From assembly GCF_003369565.1 (NCBI RefSeq), contig NZ_PIOD01000025.1, positions 175,721-239,720 on the forward strand: a stretch of DNA of 64,000 nt. The letters run 5' to 3'. Under the pieces are notes generated by a model that searched no databases, was not told the DNA's origin, and was given only the letters and a program-made list of their open reading frames with translations. This document shows, piece by piece, positions 26,792 through 36,149 of this stretch (within the stretch, counting starts at the first letter, position 1; every line of letters begins with the position of its first letter). Origin of the DNA: Oceanobacillus chungangensis. GTDB taxonomy: Bacteria > Bacillota > Bacilli > Bacillales > Amphibacillaceae. Both the position numbers and the translations under genes were made by a program.

Positions 26792-28156
26792 ATGCTTCGT
26801 TTAAACAGTCCGTTCCGTGATGAAATTCTTGAAACAGTACTTGAAAATCTCTATTACTGTCTAGTTATTGTCGACGCAGAGGGCATCGTTATTTATTTAA
26901 ATGACCATTATTGTAATTTCCTTGAAGTTAAAAGAGAAGATGCAATTGGAAAGCACGTTGCCGATGTGATAGAGAATTCGAGGATGCACATTGTTGCGAG
27001 AACAGGCATGGATGAGATTGCTGATCTGCAGTACATACGCGGCAATCATATGATTGCGAACCGAGTTGCAGTACGTGCGAATGGGAATGTGGTTGGGGCA
27101 GTTGGGATAGTTCTTTTTCGTGATACGAAAGAATGGATGAACATGAATAGCCATATAAAAGAGTTATTATTAGAATTAGAGGATTATCGTAAGCAATTGG
27201 ATGCCCGTTACGGAACAACATATTCCCTGCAAGATATAATTGGAAATTCTTCACAAATTACCGAATTGAAAACGAAGATTAAAAAGATCGCACCGAGTGA
27301 TGCTTCCGTACTAATCAGAGGAGAAAGTGGAACTGGAAAGGAGCTAGTTGCCCACAGTATTCATCATTTAAGTGAGCGGCATACGAAACCATTTGTTTCA
27401 ATTAATTGTGCTTCGATTCCCGAGCACTTAATAGAATCAGAATTATTTGGCTATAAAGAGGGTGCTTTTACAGGGGCGAAGAAGGGTGGAAAACTTGGGA
27501 AATTCCAGCTTGCGAATGGAGGAACATTGTTCTTAGATGAAATTGGTGATATGCCATTAAATGCACAGGTGAAAATACTCCGAGTTTTGCAAGAAGGGGA
27601 AGTAGAAGCAATAGGTGCCATCGAGACCGATAAAGTAGATGTAAGAATCATTGCGGCTACTAATCAGCCACTGGAGAAACTGATCGAGGAACAGCAGTTC
27701 AGAGAAGATTTATTTTATCGAATAAATGTAATTCAGATGCAGACACCACCGCTTAGAGAAAGACCAGAGGATATTCGAGTACTAGCAAAATATATTCTTC
27801 AAAAGATAACGAATCGTACAGGAAAGCGCGTGCTTGATTTAGATACAAAGGTATTGGACTATTTTATGCATTACAAGTGGCCGGGGAATATTAGGGAGTT
27901 AGAAAACGTTATTGAATCAGCAGTACATCTTACAAACTCTGAGAATATACTTCTGGAAGATCTTCCAGATCATTTACAGCCAAATGGTTTAGTGAATGAA
28001 AATGCTGGTACATTAAAAGAGATTATTGAGAAAACAGAAAGGCTGGCAATAGAACGAACACTAATTAAAGCAAATGGGGACAAGCAAACAGCAGCGAAAA
28101 TATTGGGAATCGGGAAATCAAGCTTATATGATAAAATAAGTAAATATGATCTTTGA
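26792..28156 (+). CDS. Sigma-54-dependent transcriptional activator with PAS domain
   Basis: Bacterial enhancer-binding protein of 454 residues. A PAS sensor occupies ~15-125. The AAA+ domain has Walker A GESGTGKE at 177-184, an intact GAFTGA loop at 224-229 (contacts sigma-54) and the Walker B segment GGTLFLDEIGDM. A Fis-type HTH is at the end (KQTAAKILGIGKSSLYDKI). It sits directly upstream of a consensus -24/-12 promoter and the 3-hydroxybutyrate operon, so that operon is its likely target. The PAS ligand is unknown; a short-chain acid or its CoA ester would make sense. Confidence 0.93.
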   Translation: MLRLNSPFRDEILETVLENLYYCLVIVDAEGIVIYLNDHYCNFLEVKREDAIGKHVADVIENSRMHIVARTGMDEIADLQYIRGNHMIANRVAVRANGNVVGAVGIVLFRDTKEWMNMNSHIKELLLELEDYRKQLDARYGTTYSLQDIIGNSSQITELKTKIKKIAPSDASVLIRGESGTGKELVAHSIHHLSERHTKPFVSINCASIPEHLIESELFGYKEGAFTGAKKGGKLGKFQLANGGTLFLDEIGDMPLNAQVKILRVLQEGEVEAIGAIETDKVDVRIIAATNQPLEKLIEEQQFREDLFYRINVIQMQTPPLRERPEDIRVLAKYILQKITNRTGKRVLDLDTKVLDYFMHYKWPGNIRELENVIESAVHLTNSENILLEDLPDHLQPNGLVNENAGTLKEIIEKTERLAIERTLIKANGDKQTAAKILGIGKSSLYDKISKYDL

Positions 28157-28176
28157 TTTCCACTAATATGGAATCC

Positions 28177-28194
28177 ATTCCGAATTTCCGGAAT
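28177..28194 (+). promoter_or_regulatory. Candidate upstream activating site (palindrome)
   Basis: ATTCCG-6-CGGAAT inverted repeat about 210-225 bases upstream of the -24 element, and 20 bases after the activator's stop codon. Spacing and symmetry suit an enhancer-binding protein, but no comparison is possible here. Confidence 0.35.
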
Positions 28195-28242
28195 AAAAGT
28201 TATTGGTAGCTTTTGAAAGTGTCTACAATATTTTATTAAAAA

Positions 28243-28293
28243 GAAACATACCTATTTTCCGAGAATCTGGAAAGTAGGTATGTTTTATTTTTA
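28243..28293 (+). terminator. Terminator after the sigma-54 activator gene
   Basis: AACATACCTA-x-TTTCC pairs with GGAAA-x-TAGGTATGTT across an eight-base loop, followed by TTATTTTT. It separates the activator transcript from the operon it faces. Confidence 0.88.
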
Positions 28294-28402
28294 ATTAGTG
28301 AGAGATTTTGAAATAGTTCACTCACATTATTAATTCATCTGAATGCTGGCATCTACAGGTATGATACTAGTTAAACTAATAACTTATAGGAATTTGAAAT
28401 AG

Positions 28403-28419
28403 TTGGCATGATTTTTGCA
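28403..28419 (+). promoter_or_regulatory. Sigma-54 (-24/-12) promoter
   Basis: TTGGCATGATTTTTGCA fits the consensus TGGCAC-N5-TTGC(A/T) with exact GG/GC spacing. Transcription would begin near 28431, about 20 bases before the scoA start codon. Confidence 0.85.
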
Positions 28420-28449
28420 TGTATATATCTGGAAGGGAGAGAAGCAGTG

Positions 28450-29145
28450 ATGAAACAAATTCATACATCATTTCATGAAGCAGTAAAGGATATTACTGAT
28501 GGCTCGACGATTATGGTAGGTGGTTTCGGTCTTGTTGGCATTCCGGAGAATCTTATTTTAGCCCTCAGAGATTCTGAAGTAAAACATTTGACGGTAATTT
28601 CTAATAATTGCGGTGTGGATGATTGGGGTCTGGGATTATTATTACAGAATAAGCAGATTGATAAAATGATAGGCTCTTATGTTGGCGAAAATAAAGAGTT
28701 TGAGCGTCAAGTTTTATCTGGCGAGCTAGAAGTAGAGCTCGTTCCACAAGGGACGCTTGCAGAGCGAATTCGCGCAGGTGGAGCAGGGATTCCTGCATTT
28801 TATACTCCAGCAGGGGTAGGGACACCGATTGCAGAAGGAATTGAAGTACGTACATTTGATAATAAAGAATACTTGCTGCAAACCGCATTAAAGGCGGATT
28901 TTAGCCTTGTTCGAGCAGCGGTTGGTGATAAAATGGGAAATTTGATTTATAGAAAAACAGCGCAAAACTTTAATCCAATGATTGCAGCTGCTGGAAACGT
29001 GACGATTGCTGAAGTGGAGGAATTGGTTGAACCGGGTACACTTCCCCCTGCTCAAATTCATACTCCGGGAATTTATGTTCAACGGCTAATTGAGGGCAAA
29101 CAAGAAAAACGTATTGAAAAGCTGACAATAACACAGCATGCATAA
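28450..29145 (+). CDS. scoA: 3-oxoacid CoA-transferase, subunit A
   Basis: Alpha subunit of a succinyl-CoA:3-oxoacid (or acetate:acetoacetate) CoA-transferase; activates acetoacetate in ketone-body use. The protein has 231 residues. The glycine-rich [20 protein letters not shown] segment near 18-37 and [16 protein letters not shown] mark the family. The ATG at 28450 behind GGAAGGGAGAG is used; a frame from 28408 would start inside the sigma-54 promoter. First gene of a five-gene operon. The donor CoA ester cannot be told from the sequence. Confidence 0.9.
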   Translation: MKQIHTSFHEAVKDITDGSTIMVGGFGLVGIPENLILALRDSEVKHLTVISNNCGVDDWGLGLLLQNKQIDKMIGSYVGENKEFERQVLSGELEVELVPQGTLAERIRAGGAGIPAFYTPAGVGTPIAEGIEVRTFDNKEYLLQTALKADFSLVRAAVGDKMGNLIYRKTAQNFNPMIAAAGNVTIAEVEELVEPGTLPPAQIHTPGIYVQRLIEGKQEKRIEKLTITQHA

Positions 29146-29167
29146 ACCTTAGGGAGGAGGGAACTAA

Positions 29168-29848
29168 ATGATAAAACAAAACAAGTTCGATAAAACGTCT
29201 GTAAGAGAAAGGATTGCAAAAAGAGCGGAACAGGAAATTGTAAGCGGTTCCTATGTGAATTTAGGAATTGGCATGCCGACGATGGTTGCAAATTATATTC
29301 AAACTGGAAAAGAAGTTGTGCTTCAATCAGAGAACGGTTTACTTGGAATCGGTCGATTTCCCTATGAGGAAGAAGTAGATCCAGATTTAATCAATGCTGG
29401 GAAAGAAACCGTAACAGCGATAACAGGGGCATCTTATTTTAGCAGTGCCGAGTCATTTGCGATGATCCGTGGAGGTCATATAGATCTTGCCATTCTGGGT
29501 GGAATGGAAGTTTCTGAAAAAGGAGATCTAGCAAATTGGATGATACCTGGGAAAATGATTAAAGGGATGGGCGGTGCTATGGACCTCGTCCATGGAGCGA
29601 AGAAAATCGTCGTAATAATGGACCATGTGAATAAAAATGGAGATGCAAAAATCTTAAAAAGCTGCACACTTCCACTAACAGGAAAAAATGTTGTCAATCG
29701 GATTATCACCGATCGTGCGGTAATCGATGTAGAAGATAAGGGGCTAGTACTTATTGAAGTTGCAAAAGGATTTAGTATAGAAGAGATTATTGAATCAACT
29801 GATGCAGCGTTACATGTGAGTGAAAGCCTCCGAATGGGTACGTACTAA
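29168..29848 (+). CDS. scoB: 3-oxoacid CoA-transferase, subunit B
   Basis: Beta subunit of 226 residues. It contains the catalytic glutamate E55 in the segment SENGLLG, preceded by the [11 protein letters not shown] segment. The family C-terminus (TGCPL-like [13 protein letters not shown]) is complete. It follows scoA by 22 bases with a GGGAGGAGGG ribosome site; the subunits form the active heteromer. Confidence 0.92.
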   Translation: MIKQNKFDKTSVRERIAKRAEQEIVSGSYVNLGIGMPTMVANYIQTGKEVVLQSENGLLGIGRFPYEEEVDPDLINAGKETVTAITGASYFSSAESFAMIRGGHIDLAILGGMEVSEKGDLANWMIPGKMIKGMGGAMDLVHGAKKIVVIMDHVNKNGDAKILKSCTLPLTGKNVVNRIITDRAVIDVEDKGLVLIEVAKGFSIEEIIESTDAALHVSESLRMGTY

Positions 29849-29867
29849 ATAAAGGAGGAAATGTAAA

Positions 29868-30644
29868 ATGGTCAAAGATAAAGTAGTTTTTATTACAGGT
29901 GCAGCAAGCGGAATTGGTCATGAAATTGGTATTTCCTTTTTGAAAAATGATGCAAAGGTAGTATTCTCGGATATTAACGAGGAAAAGGTAAAGGAAGTAA
30001 CGGAGCAGCTGCAAAAAGAGGGTTATGACTGTCTAGGAATAAAATGTGATGTAACGAAGGAAGAAGAGCTGCAGCAAGCAATTGATAGGACTGTGGAGCA
30101 GTATGGAAGGCTGGATGTTTTATTTAATAACGCTGGACTGCAGCATGTTTCCGCATTAGAGGATTTTCCAACAGAGAAATTTGAATTCATGACGAAGGTA
30201 ATGCTAGTTGCTCCGTTTATGGCAACAAAATATGTTTTCCCCATCATGAAAAAGCAAGGGTTTGGCAGAATATTAAATATGGCATCAATCAATGGGGTAA
30301 TCGGTTTTGCGGGTAAAGCAGCCTATAATAGTGCCAAACATGGGGTCATCGGCTTAACGAAGGTAGCGGCATTAGAAGGGGCAGATTATGGCATTACAGT
30401 GAATGCGATTTGTCCTGGATATGTTGATACACCACTCGTTCGAGGACAATTCGCTGACTTGGCAAAGACTCGAAATGTACCACTGGAAAAAGTGCTTGAA
30501 GAAGTATTATATCCATTAGTGCCACAGAAACGCTTACTTGACGTACAAGAAATTGCTGATTATGCTCTATTTTTGGCGAGTGATAAAGCAAAAGGTGTTA
30601 CTGGCCAAGCAGTATTAATCGATGGCGGTTATACTGCACAGTAA
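29868..30644 (+). CDS. 3-hydroxybutyrate dehydrogenase
   Basis: NAD-dependent short-chain dehydrogenase of 258 residues that oxidises (R)-3-hydroxybutyrate to acetoacetate. Cofactor motif TGAASGIG is at 10-17, NNAG near 87, and the catalytic Tyr is Y153 within AYNSAKHG. The VLIDGGYTAQ C-terminus is typical of bacterial 3-hydroxybutyrate dehydrogenases. Position between a CoA-transferase and a thiolase confirms the substrate better than the fold does; B. subtilis yxjF is the counterpart. Confidence 0.9.
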   Translation: MVKDKVVFITGAASGIGHEIGISFLKNDAKVVFSDINEEKVKEVTEQLQKEGYDCLGIKCDVTKEEELQQAIDRTVEQYGRLDVLFNNAGLQHVSALEDFPTEKFEFMTKVMLVAPFMATKYVFPIMKKQGFGRILNMASINGVIGFAGKAAYNSAKHGVIGLTKVAALEGADYGITVNAICPGYVDTPLVRGQFADLAKTRNVPLEKVLEEVLYPLVPQKRLLDVQEIADYALFLASDKAKGVTGQAVLIDGGYTAQ

Positions 30645-30667
30645 CAAACTGAAAGGAGATAGCAGGA

Positions 30668-31846
30668 ATGAAAGCGGTATATATTTTAGAAGGTGCTAGA
30701 ACACCTTTCGGAACGTTTGGTGGAAGCTTGAAGGATGTTGACCCAACAGAACTAGGTGTCACAGCAAGCAAGGAAGCCATTCGTCGCAGTGGTATTGATC
30801 CAAACAGCATTGATTTTTCGGTCATTGGCAATGTCATTCATTCTGCAAAAAATGCACCATACTTATCACGACATATTGCTTTGAGATCAGATATCCCATT
30901 GACAAGTCCCGCACTGACAGTTAATCGCTTATGTGGTTCGGGACTTCAGTCGGTCGTTTCTGCTGCCCAGGCGATTATGCTTGGCGACGGGGAAGTGGCG
31001 CTTGCTGGTGGTGCTGAAAATATGAGTCTGTCACCACATGCATTAAGAGGAAGTAGGTTTGGTACAAAGCTTGGAACACCACAAATCGACGATACTCTCA
31101 TGCTCTCTTTAACTGACGAATATATTGGCTCTGGCATGGGTGTAACGGCTGAAAATCTCGCTGAAAAATACTCGATTACACGAGAAGAGCAGGATGAATA
31201 TGCCTATTTAAGCCATATGCGAGCCGCTGAGGCAAGACGTCAAGGAAAGTTTGCTGAAGAAATTGTTCCAGTTGAAATATCAACGCGAAAAGGAACATTG
31301 ACATTTAAGGAAGACGAACATATCCGTGAAGATACGTCCACAGAAAAATTAGCAAAGCTCAGGCCATCGTTTAAAAAAGACGGTACAGTAACGGGTGGAA
31401 ATGCGAGCGGAATCAATGATGGTGCAGGTGCAATTGTGGTGGCAAGTGAAAATGCTGTACAAAAAAATAGTTTAAATCCATTGGCTAAAATAATTACCTG
31501 GGGTATTGCTGGAGTAGACCCAGCTTTGATGGGCATAGGTCCCGTCCCTGCGATTAAACATGCATTAGAAAAAGCGTCGGTGACAATAGACGATATAGAT
31601 CTTTTTGAAATAAATGAAGCCTTTGCAGCTCAATATTTAGCTGTAGAAAAAGAACTAGGCTTAGATAGAGAAAAGGTAAATGTAAATGGTGGCGCCATTG
31701 CGCTAGGACATCCGATTGGGGCAAGTGGTAATCGAGTATTGTACACATTAATAAGGGAACTAATTAGAAGTGAGAAGAGATATGGTGTTGCATCCTTATG
31801 TATTGGTGGAGGACAAGGAATCGCGATGATAGTAGAGAGGGTTTAG
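30668..31846 (+). CDS. Acetyl-CoA C-acetyltransferase (thiolase)
   Basis: Degradative-type thiolase of 392 residues that splits acetoacetyl-CoA into two acetyl-CoA. Nucleophilic C89 lies in NRLCGSGLQS, the active-site His in the GGAIALGHPIGASG segment, and the second Cys in CIGGGQG near the end. It starts 23 bases after the dehydrogenase behind AAAGGAG. It completes the pathway hydroxybutyrate-acetoacetate-acetoacetyl-CoA-acetyl-CoA. Confidence 0.92.
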   Translation: MKAVYILEGARTPFGTFGGSLKDVDPTELGVTASKEAIRRSGIDPNSIDFSVIGNVIHSAKNAPYLSRHIALRSDIPLTSPALTVNRLCGSGLQSVVSAAQAIMLGDGEVALAGGAENMSLSPHALRGSRFGTKLGTPQIDDTLMLSLTDEYIGSGMGVTAENLAEKYSITREEQDEYAYLSHMRAAEARRQGKFAEEIVPVEISTRKGTLTFKEDEHIREDTSTEKLAKLRPSFKKDGTVTGGNASGINDGAGAIVVASENAVQKNSLNPLAKIITWGIAGVDPALMGIGPVPAIKHALEKASVTIDDIDLFEINEAFAAQYLAVEKELGLDREKVNVNGGAIALGHPIGASGNRVLYTLIRELIRSEKRYGVASLCIGGGQGIAMIVERV

Positions 31847-31943
31847 TTTTTTTTGCAGATAGGTAGGTCTAAACTTTAGATATTCTTAGGTTAGTAGAAG
31901 CAAGCCTTTACGAAATATATTAAATTGTCAAGGGGGATGTTAC

Positions 31944-33383
31944 ATGGAATTAATTACAATTTTAGTAGCACTAGCGCTATTAATGACTGCTGCATATCGC
32001 GGATATTCTGTTATCCTATTCGCGCCGATAGCTGCCTTATTAGCTGTTCTCTTTATTGATCCGATCAACATACTGCCTTTCTATTCCGGTGTATTCATGG
32101 AAAAGATGGTTGAATTTATTAAGAACTATTTCCCTGTCTTCTTATTAGGTGCCATTTTCGGGAAAGTTGTTGAAATGTCTGGAATTGCAGAATCTATTGC
32201 AAAAACAATTGTAAGATTTATCGGTGCTAAACAGGCTATGTTGACGGTTATTTTGCTAGGTGCAATTTTAACATATAGTGGTGTAAGCTTATTTGTTGCC
32301 GTTTTTGCCATCTATCCTTTTGCGAAACAATTGTTTATTCAAGCAGATATCCCTAAAAGGTTGATGCCTGCAACGATTGCACTTGGTGCATTTACATTCA
32401 CGATGGATGCCATACCAGGTACACCACAAATTCAAAATGTTATCCCTACCACTTTCTTTGGGACAAACATTTATGCTGCACCAGTACTTGGAATAATCGG
32501 GGGTATCATTGTCTTTGGTGCAGGACTTGCATACTTAGAGTGGAGAAAGAGACAAGCCAAGAAAAAGGGAGAAGGTTACTTTGGGTTTGGAGATGAAGCT
32601 GCTGCTGCTCTAGAACAAGAAAAAGCAACAAGTAGTGAAGAATCTATGCCAAATTTAAACTCGAATCAATCTGTTTTAAAACAGATTTTAGCATTTGTTC
32701 CACTTGTTCTCGTAGCAGTAATGAATAATTATTTAACGAAAGCAATACCAAGTTGGTATCCAGATGGATTTGATTTTGCCTTACTTGGATTGGAGCAATA
32801 TGCTGTCGATGTTGCTAAAACCGCTTCGATCTGGGCAGTTGAAATTGCATTGATTGTGGGAATTATTACGGCACTCGCCTATAATTTTAAACGAGTGAAG
32901 ACAAAGCTTAAAGAAGGACTAAACACGAGTATTGGCGGTTCATTATTAGCCGTTATGAACACAGGATCGGAATATGGTTTTGGTGGAGTTATCTCTGCTC
33001 TTCCTGGGTTTACCGCAATTAGTAATGGAATATCGGGTACATTTACGAATCCACTTGTTAATGGTGCTGTGACGACGAGTACACTTGCAGGTATTACAGG
33101 GTCTGCATCTGGAGGAATGGGGATTGCTTTAAGTGCAATGGCAGATCAATACAATCAAGCAATCGCCGCAGCGGGTATTTCACCTGAAGTTATGCACCGA
33201 GTTGTTGCGATGGCATCAGGTGGTATGGATACACTTCCACATAACGGCGCTGTAATTACGTTGCTTGCTGTTACAGGATTAACGCATAGACAGTCATATG
33301 GCGACATATTCATGATTACAATCATTAAAACATTAGCAGTATTTGTTGTTATCGCGCTTTATACGTGGTTCGGTATTATGTAA
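31944..33383 (+). CDS. GntP-family permease, likely 3-hydroxybutyrate uptake
   Basis: Membrane transporter of 479 residues with about 12-14 hydrophobic segments and a hydrophilic loop at ~210-235. GntP-family features include PGTPQIQN near 160 and the late GGMDTLPHNGAV. B. subtilis YxjC, next to scoAB and yxjF, is the closest functional analogue, so the substrate is probably 3-hydroxybutyrate or acetoacetate. It is the last gene of the sigma-54 operon, 97 bases after the thiolase, with a terminator about 115 bases downstream. Confidence 0.87.
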   Translation: MELITILVALALLMTAAYRGYSVILFAPIAALLAVLFIDPINILPFYSGVFMEKMVEFIKNYFPVFLLGAIFGKVVEMSGIAESIAKTIVRFIGAKQAMLTVILLGAILTYSGVSLFVAVFAIYPFAKQLFIQADIPKRLMPATIALGAFTFTMDAIPGTPQIQNVIPTTFFGTNIYAAPVLGIIGGIIVFGAGLAYLEWRKRQAKKKGEGYFGFGDEAAAALEQEKATSSEESMPNLNSNQSVLKQILAFVPLVLVAVMNNYLTKAIPSWYPDGFDFALLGLEQYAVDVAKTASIWAVEIALIVGIITALAYNFKRVKTKLKEGLNTSIGGSLLAVMNTGSEYGFGGVISALPGFTAISNGISGTFTNPLVNGAVTTSTLAGITGSASGGMGIALSAMADQYNQAIAAAGISPEVMHRVVAMASGGMDTLPHNGAVITLLAVTGLTHRQSYGDIFMITIIKTLAVFVVIALYTWFGIM

Positions 33384-33499
33384 CGGAATATTGGTTGAAC
33401 GATTTTTTATGCAGATAGTAAATTGTTATTATATACTCCCGGAATTCCTAGGGACAGATTTGGACTATTATCGAAAAGATATAAAATAGGTGTGTTTTG

Positions 33500-33547
33500 T
33501 CCTTGGTAGTAGATTTTGATTGATTGTCTACTACTAGGGATTTTTCT
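33500..33547 (+). terminator. Terminator after the hydroxybutyrate operon
   Basis: Arms 33500-33513 and 33527-33540 (core GTAGTAGA / TCTACTAC) followed by TTTTTCTTT. Confidence 0.82.
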
Positions 33548-33664
33548 TTGTATAGCTTCGTTATTTCACTCCAAATAGAATCGCTTCAACACTAGCATTC
33601 TGCTACAAATTATAGCCTACAATTAAACTATTGAATTGGAAGTATAAGGAGTTTGAACGGAATT

Positions 33665-33738
33665 ATGAAAAAATAGGGATTTTTCTGTGGATATTTTTTG
33701 TTTAGTATCAAGTGGCTGTATGAATTCGGTTGCAGCAT
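33665..33738 (+). pseudogene. Decayed lipoprotein signal-peptide sequence
   Basis: ATGAAAA opens a frame that stops at codon 4. The stretch at 33711-33730 matches the lipobox region of the lipoprotein gene at 34835-34854 in 19 of 20 bases (AGTGG, one difference, then TGTATGAATTCGGT). The distance from the ATG is 46 bases here and 48 in the intact gene. It is the likely start of the dead PQQ-dehydrogenase gene, or a partial duplication of the lipoprotein gene. Confidence 0.45.
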
Positions 33739-33744
33739 AAATAA

Positions 33745-34429
33745 TTGGAGATTAGATTAAAAAAAATTTCATACTCACCTATGAGAGGGACAGTAACGGC
33801 AATGGATGTAAAAACAAATACTATTGCTTGGCAGCATAAATGGGATACTAATGCTTACAACGGTGCAATGACAACCAAAGGGAATCTATTATTTGTTGGT
33901 CATAATGATGGAAGGTTAATTGCCTATGATGCCACAACCGGGGAAAAAGTATGGGAATTCATGACAGATGCCGGAGTAAATGCCCCGCCAATTCCGTATG
34001 AAATCGATGGTAAACAATATGTCACGGTTATGGCGGCAGGTAATTCTCTAGCAGGTACGAAGCATGGTGATTCAATATGGACATTTTCACTAGATGGAAA
34101 ATTTGAATCCGTTGACGATGTTGTAAAAGTGAATGCTGATGATACCTCAGCAGCAGGAGAATCAGAATCTGAAGATGATAAAGAGGGTGAATCAGTTTCA
34201 TCTGGTGAGGGTAAGACAGCAAATGGGCTAGCAGTGTATGAAAGCAACTGTCTAGCCTGCGACGGTACAGAAGGTGCTAATGGTCATAATGGTCCTAGTT
34301 TACAGACTAGTAATAGCATCTAACAAGGATGAGGTTATCGCAAGAGTGAAAGCTGGAGGAGAAACCATGCCAGCCTTTGAAGGTACATTGACTGAAGAGG
34401 AAATTAACGATGTTGCAGAGCATATATAA
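33745..34429 (+). pseudogene. C-terminal remnant of a PQQ-dependent dehydrogenase with cytochrome c domain
   Basis: The open part reads as the last propeller blades of a PQQ alcohol/glucose dehydrogenase (GTVTAMDVKTNTIAWQHKW, GNLLFVGHNDGRLIAYDATT, EKVWEFMTDAGVNAPP). A Ser/Glu/Asp linker and a cytochrome c domain follow. The haem motif reads CLACD instead of CxxCH. A stop at 34321 ends the frame, but the +1 frame continues from 34319 with the missing cytochrome tail (GGETMPAFEGTLTEEEI) to a TAA at 34427. The N-terminal ~400 residues are gone. Truncation, frameshift and a lost haem ligand together mean it is dead. Confidence 0.8.
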
Positions 34430-34500
34430 GCGAGATTGTAGCAAAGCTAGATGAATAATTGATCCATTTGGGTAGGAAACTTCGTATTCTATCTTTTCTT

Positions 34501-34712
34501 TGCTTAGGAAACTATACAATTTGGATGCTGTGGATACTTAATTACCGATAATAGCCACGTCCAGCTCCAGCGCCCAGCGCGACTTCCCTCACCTCCGTAC
34601 GATAAGTCAACATCGATTCGCTTTCGCTCATCGTGTTTCCTTTATCTCCTTCGGTTCAGTCCAGTCCGTAGGTCGCTAAACAGGCGCTTGCACTTTTGTT
34701 CTTTTTTCTTTA
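34501..34712 (+). repeat. Bacillaceae intergenic repeat R4, copy 1
   Basis: Begins with TGCTTAGGAAACTATACAAT, continues with CAGCTCCAGCGCCCAGCG, GTCAACATCGATTCGCTTTC and TTTATCTCCTTCGG, and ends GGCGCTTGCACTTTTGTTC. The same modules in the same order occur at 60499-60715, with relatives at 38566-38745 and, inverted, at 43780-43965. No gene is contained. Confidence 0.7.
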
Positions 34713-34786
34713 GCTTTGAAACAATAGAAAAATAGCTTACAATTAGGTTAATCATATTGCATTTACATAAGGGGTTTGAGTATTTA

Positions 34787-35227
34787 ATGAAAAGATTAGG
34801 GCTTTTTTCTCTTGTCGTTTGTTGCCTATTGTTAAGTGGATGTATGAATTCGGTAACCGCACGAATCGTGGAAGATATGTATATGGCAGCATTAAATGGA
34901 GATGTTGATACAGCTGTATCGTATTTTTCTGAAGACTATTTAGCTGATAAACAATTAGATGAACTCATGAGTGAATTAACCGCTGATGTCATTAATATGG
35001 AAGGAATAGCCTTTATGAACATCATCGAGCTTAATGAACGGAAATTGAACTCAGAGCTAATCGAACAATTGGATAACAGCTACGGAGAGGGATGGCACTT
35101 TATAATCGCGAAAGTTGCCCAAGACCATATTATGACATGGGTTGTACAAAAAGGGAGTGCACAATATTATATTGTTGGTGGCGAAGAAGTGCACGTCGAT
35201 AAATATAATGAGGAAATATTAAAATAG
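34787..35227 (+). CDS. Small lipoprotein of unknown function
   Basis: Secreted protein of 146 residues. The signal peptide ends in the lipobox LLSGC, with the lipidated Cys at residue 19. The mature part (AALNGDVDTAVSYFSEDYLADKQ) is predicted helix-then-sheet and resembles the NTF2-like/DUF4878 group of small bacterial lipoproteins, but I do not recognise the exact family. The ATG at 34787 behind AAGGGG gives the proper signal peptide; a frame from 34757 adds ten charged residues ahead of it. Confidence 0.72.
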   Translation: MKRLGLFSLVVCCLLLSGCMNSVTARIVEDMYMAALNGDVDTAVSYFSEDYLADKQLDELMSELTADVINMEGIAFMNIIELNERKLNSELIEQLDNSYGEGWHFIIAKVAQDHIMTWVVQKGSAQYYIVGGEEVHVDKYNEEILK

Positions 35228-35374
35228 TTGGCAAACCAACTTACCTGTTTTAGGAACCAATAAATATGGGAAAACTTGAGGGTGATGATAAAACAACATA
35301 AGTGCATAAAGCAGTCTTTTATGCGATAATATGTCATACAAATTTTTAGCAGTTTAGAAAGGGAGACATAGAAT

Positions 35375-35677
35375 ATGAATTGTAAAATTAATCGAAATGC
35401 AGCTAAAGAATTAAAGAAAATGCTTGCTACAGAAGAAGCGGAAGGAAAAATGATCCGTGTATACATTGAACATATGCATGGTGATCATGCACATTACGGA
35501 ATCAAGCTTGATACACCAACAGAACATGATGAAATTGTTAAAACAGATAAGGACGTAGATGTTTTACTTGATTCACGTGAAGAATTTCTTGATGGTATTT
35601 GGATTCAATATTTCTATGTAGATAATGAAGGATTCGTAATCACGAACTCATCAAAAGGTGGGCACCACCATCATTAA
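35375..35677 (+). CDS. HesB/IscA-like protein with His-rich tail
   Basis: Cytosolic protein of 100 residues with the HesB-like beta fold (INRNAAKELKKMLATEEAEG, then KMIRVYIEHMHGDHAHYGI and FVITNS). It lacks the three conserved cysteines of A-type Fe-S carriers; the only Cys is C3. It has an internal HMHGDHAH cluster and ends in HHHH. It may bind a metal by histidines rather than carry a cluster; this is inference. AAAGGGAG precedes the ATG, and a strong terminator follows. Confidence 0.75.
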   Translation: MNCKINRNAAKELKKMLATEEAEGKMIRVYIEHMHGDHAHYGIKLDTPTEHDEIVKTDKDVDVLLDSREEFLDGIWIQYFYVDNEGFVITNSSKGGHHHH

Positions 35678-35688
35678 GATGTAGCTAT

Positions 35689-35727
35689 AAAAAATCTCTG
35701 TTGCTCAGGTTGCAACAGAGATTTTTT
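35689..35727 (+). terminator. Strong bidirectional terminator after the HesB-like gene
   Basis: AAAAAATCTCTGTTGC pairs perfectly with GCAACAGAGATTTTTT across a seven-base loop. Confidence 0.92.
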
Positions 35728-36149
35728 ATTTATTAAAGGGAAGTTTGAGGGTGGAAATGTTAATCGACCAAGCCCATACTAAAAGGTCCTGGTTAAAACG
35801 TTATTATCCTAATATAAGAATCATTGAATCGATCTGTACATGTATTCCACTAACATGGCGGATCATTTTTTATTTTTAGTTGGACATGCCTAGTTTAAGC
35901 GGAAAAGCCATGAAAGCAATAGATATCTATCATGCTAGACTATCTATCATTGATTGACAATAGCACATTTCTAATAGACTAAGCTTAATAACCATTCCTC
36001 GCGTTGCCAGGGTGAATATACATATAGAGAATAGGACATGTAAGGACGTTAGCGGAAATAGACGTGAAACGATGAGGGCCCTAAGTATCAATAGATTAAA
36101 TCTAGCACAGTAAATGTCCTAGTAAACGATATAAGAAAGGAGAATAGAA
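35728..36149. other. Gene-free region before the ArsB-type gene
   Basis: Roughly 420 bases. A 40-codon open frame from 35758 has no ribosome site and no recognisable content. A TTGACA at 35954 is a possible -35 box. No repeat or hairpin of note was found. Confidence 0.4.

Noticed and set aside
35758-35880. Forty-codon open frame after the HesB-like gene
   Set aside because: No usable ribosome site, odd composition and no recognisable family.
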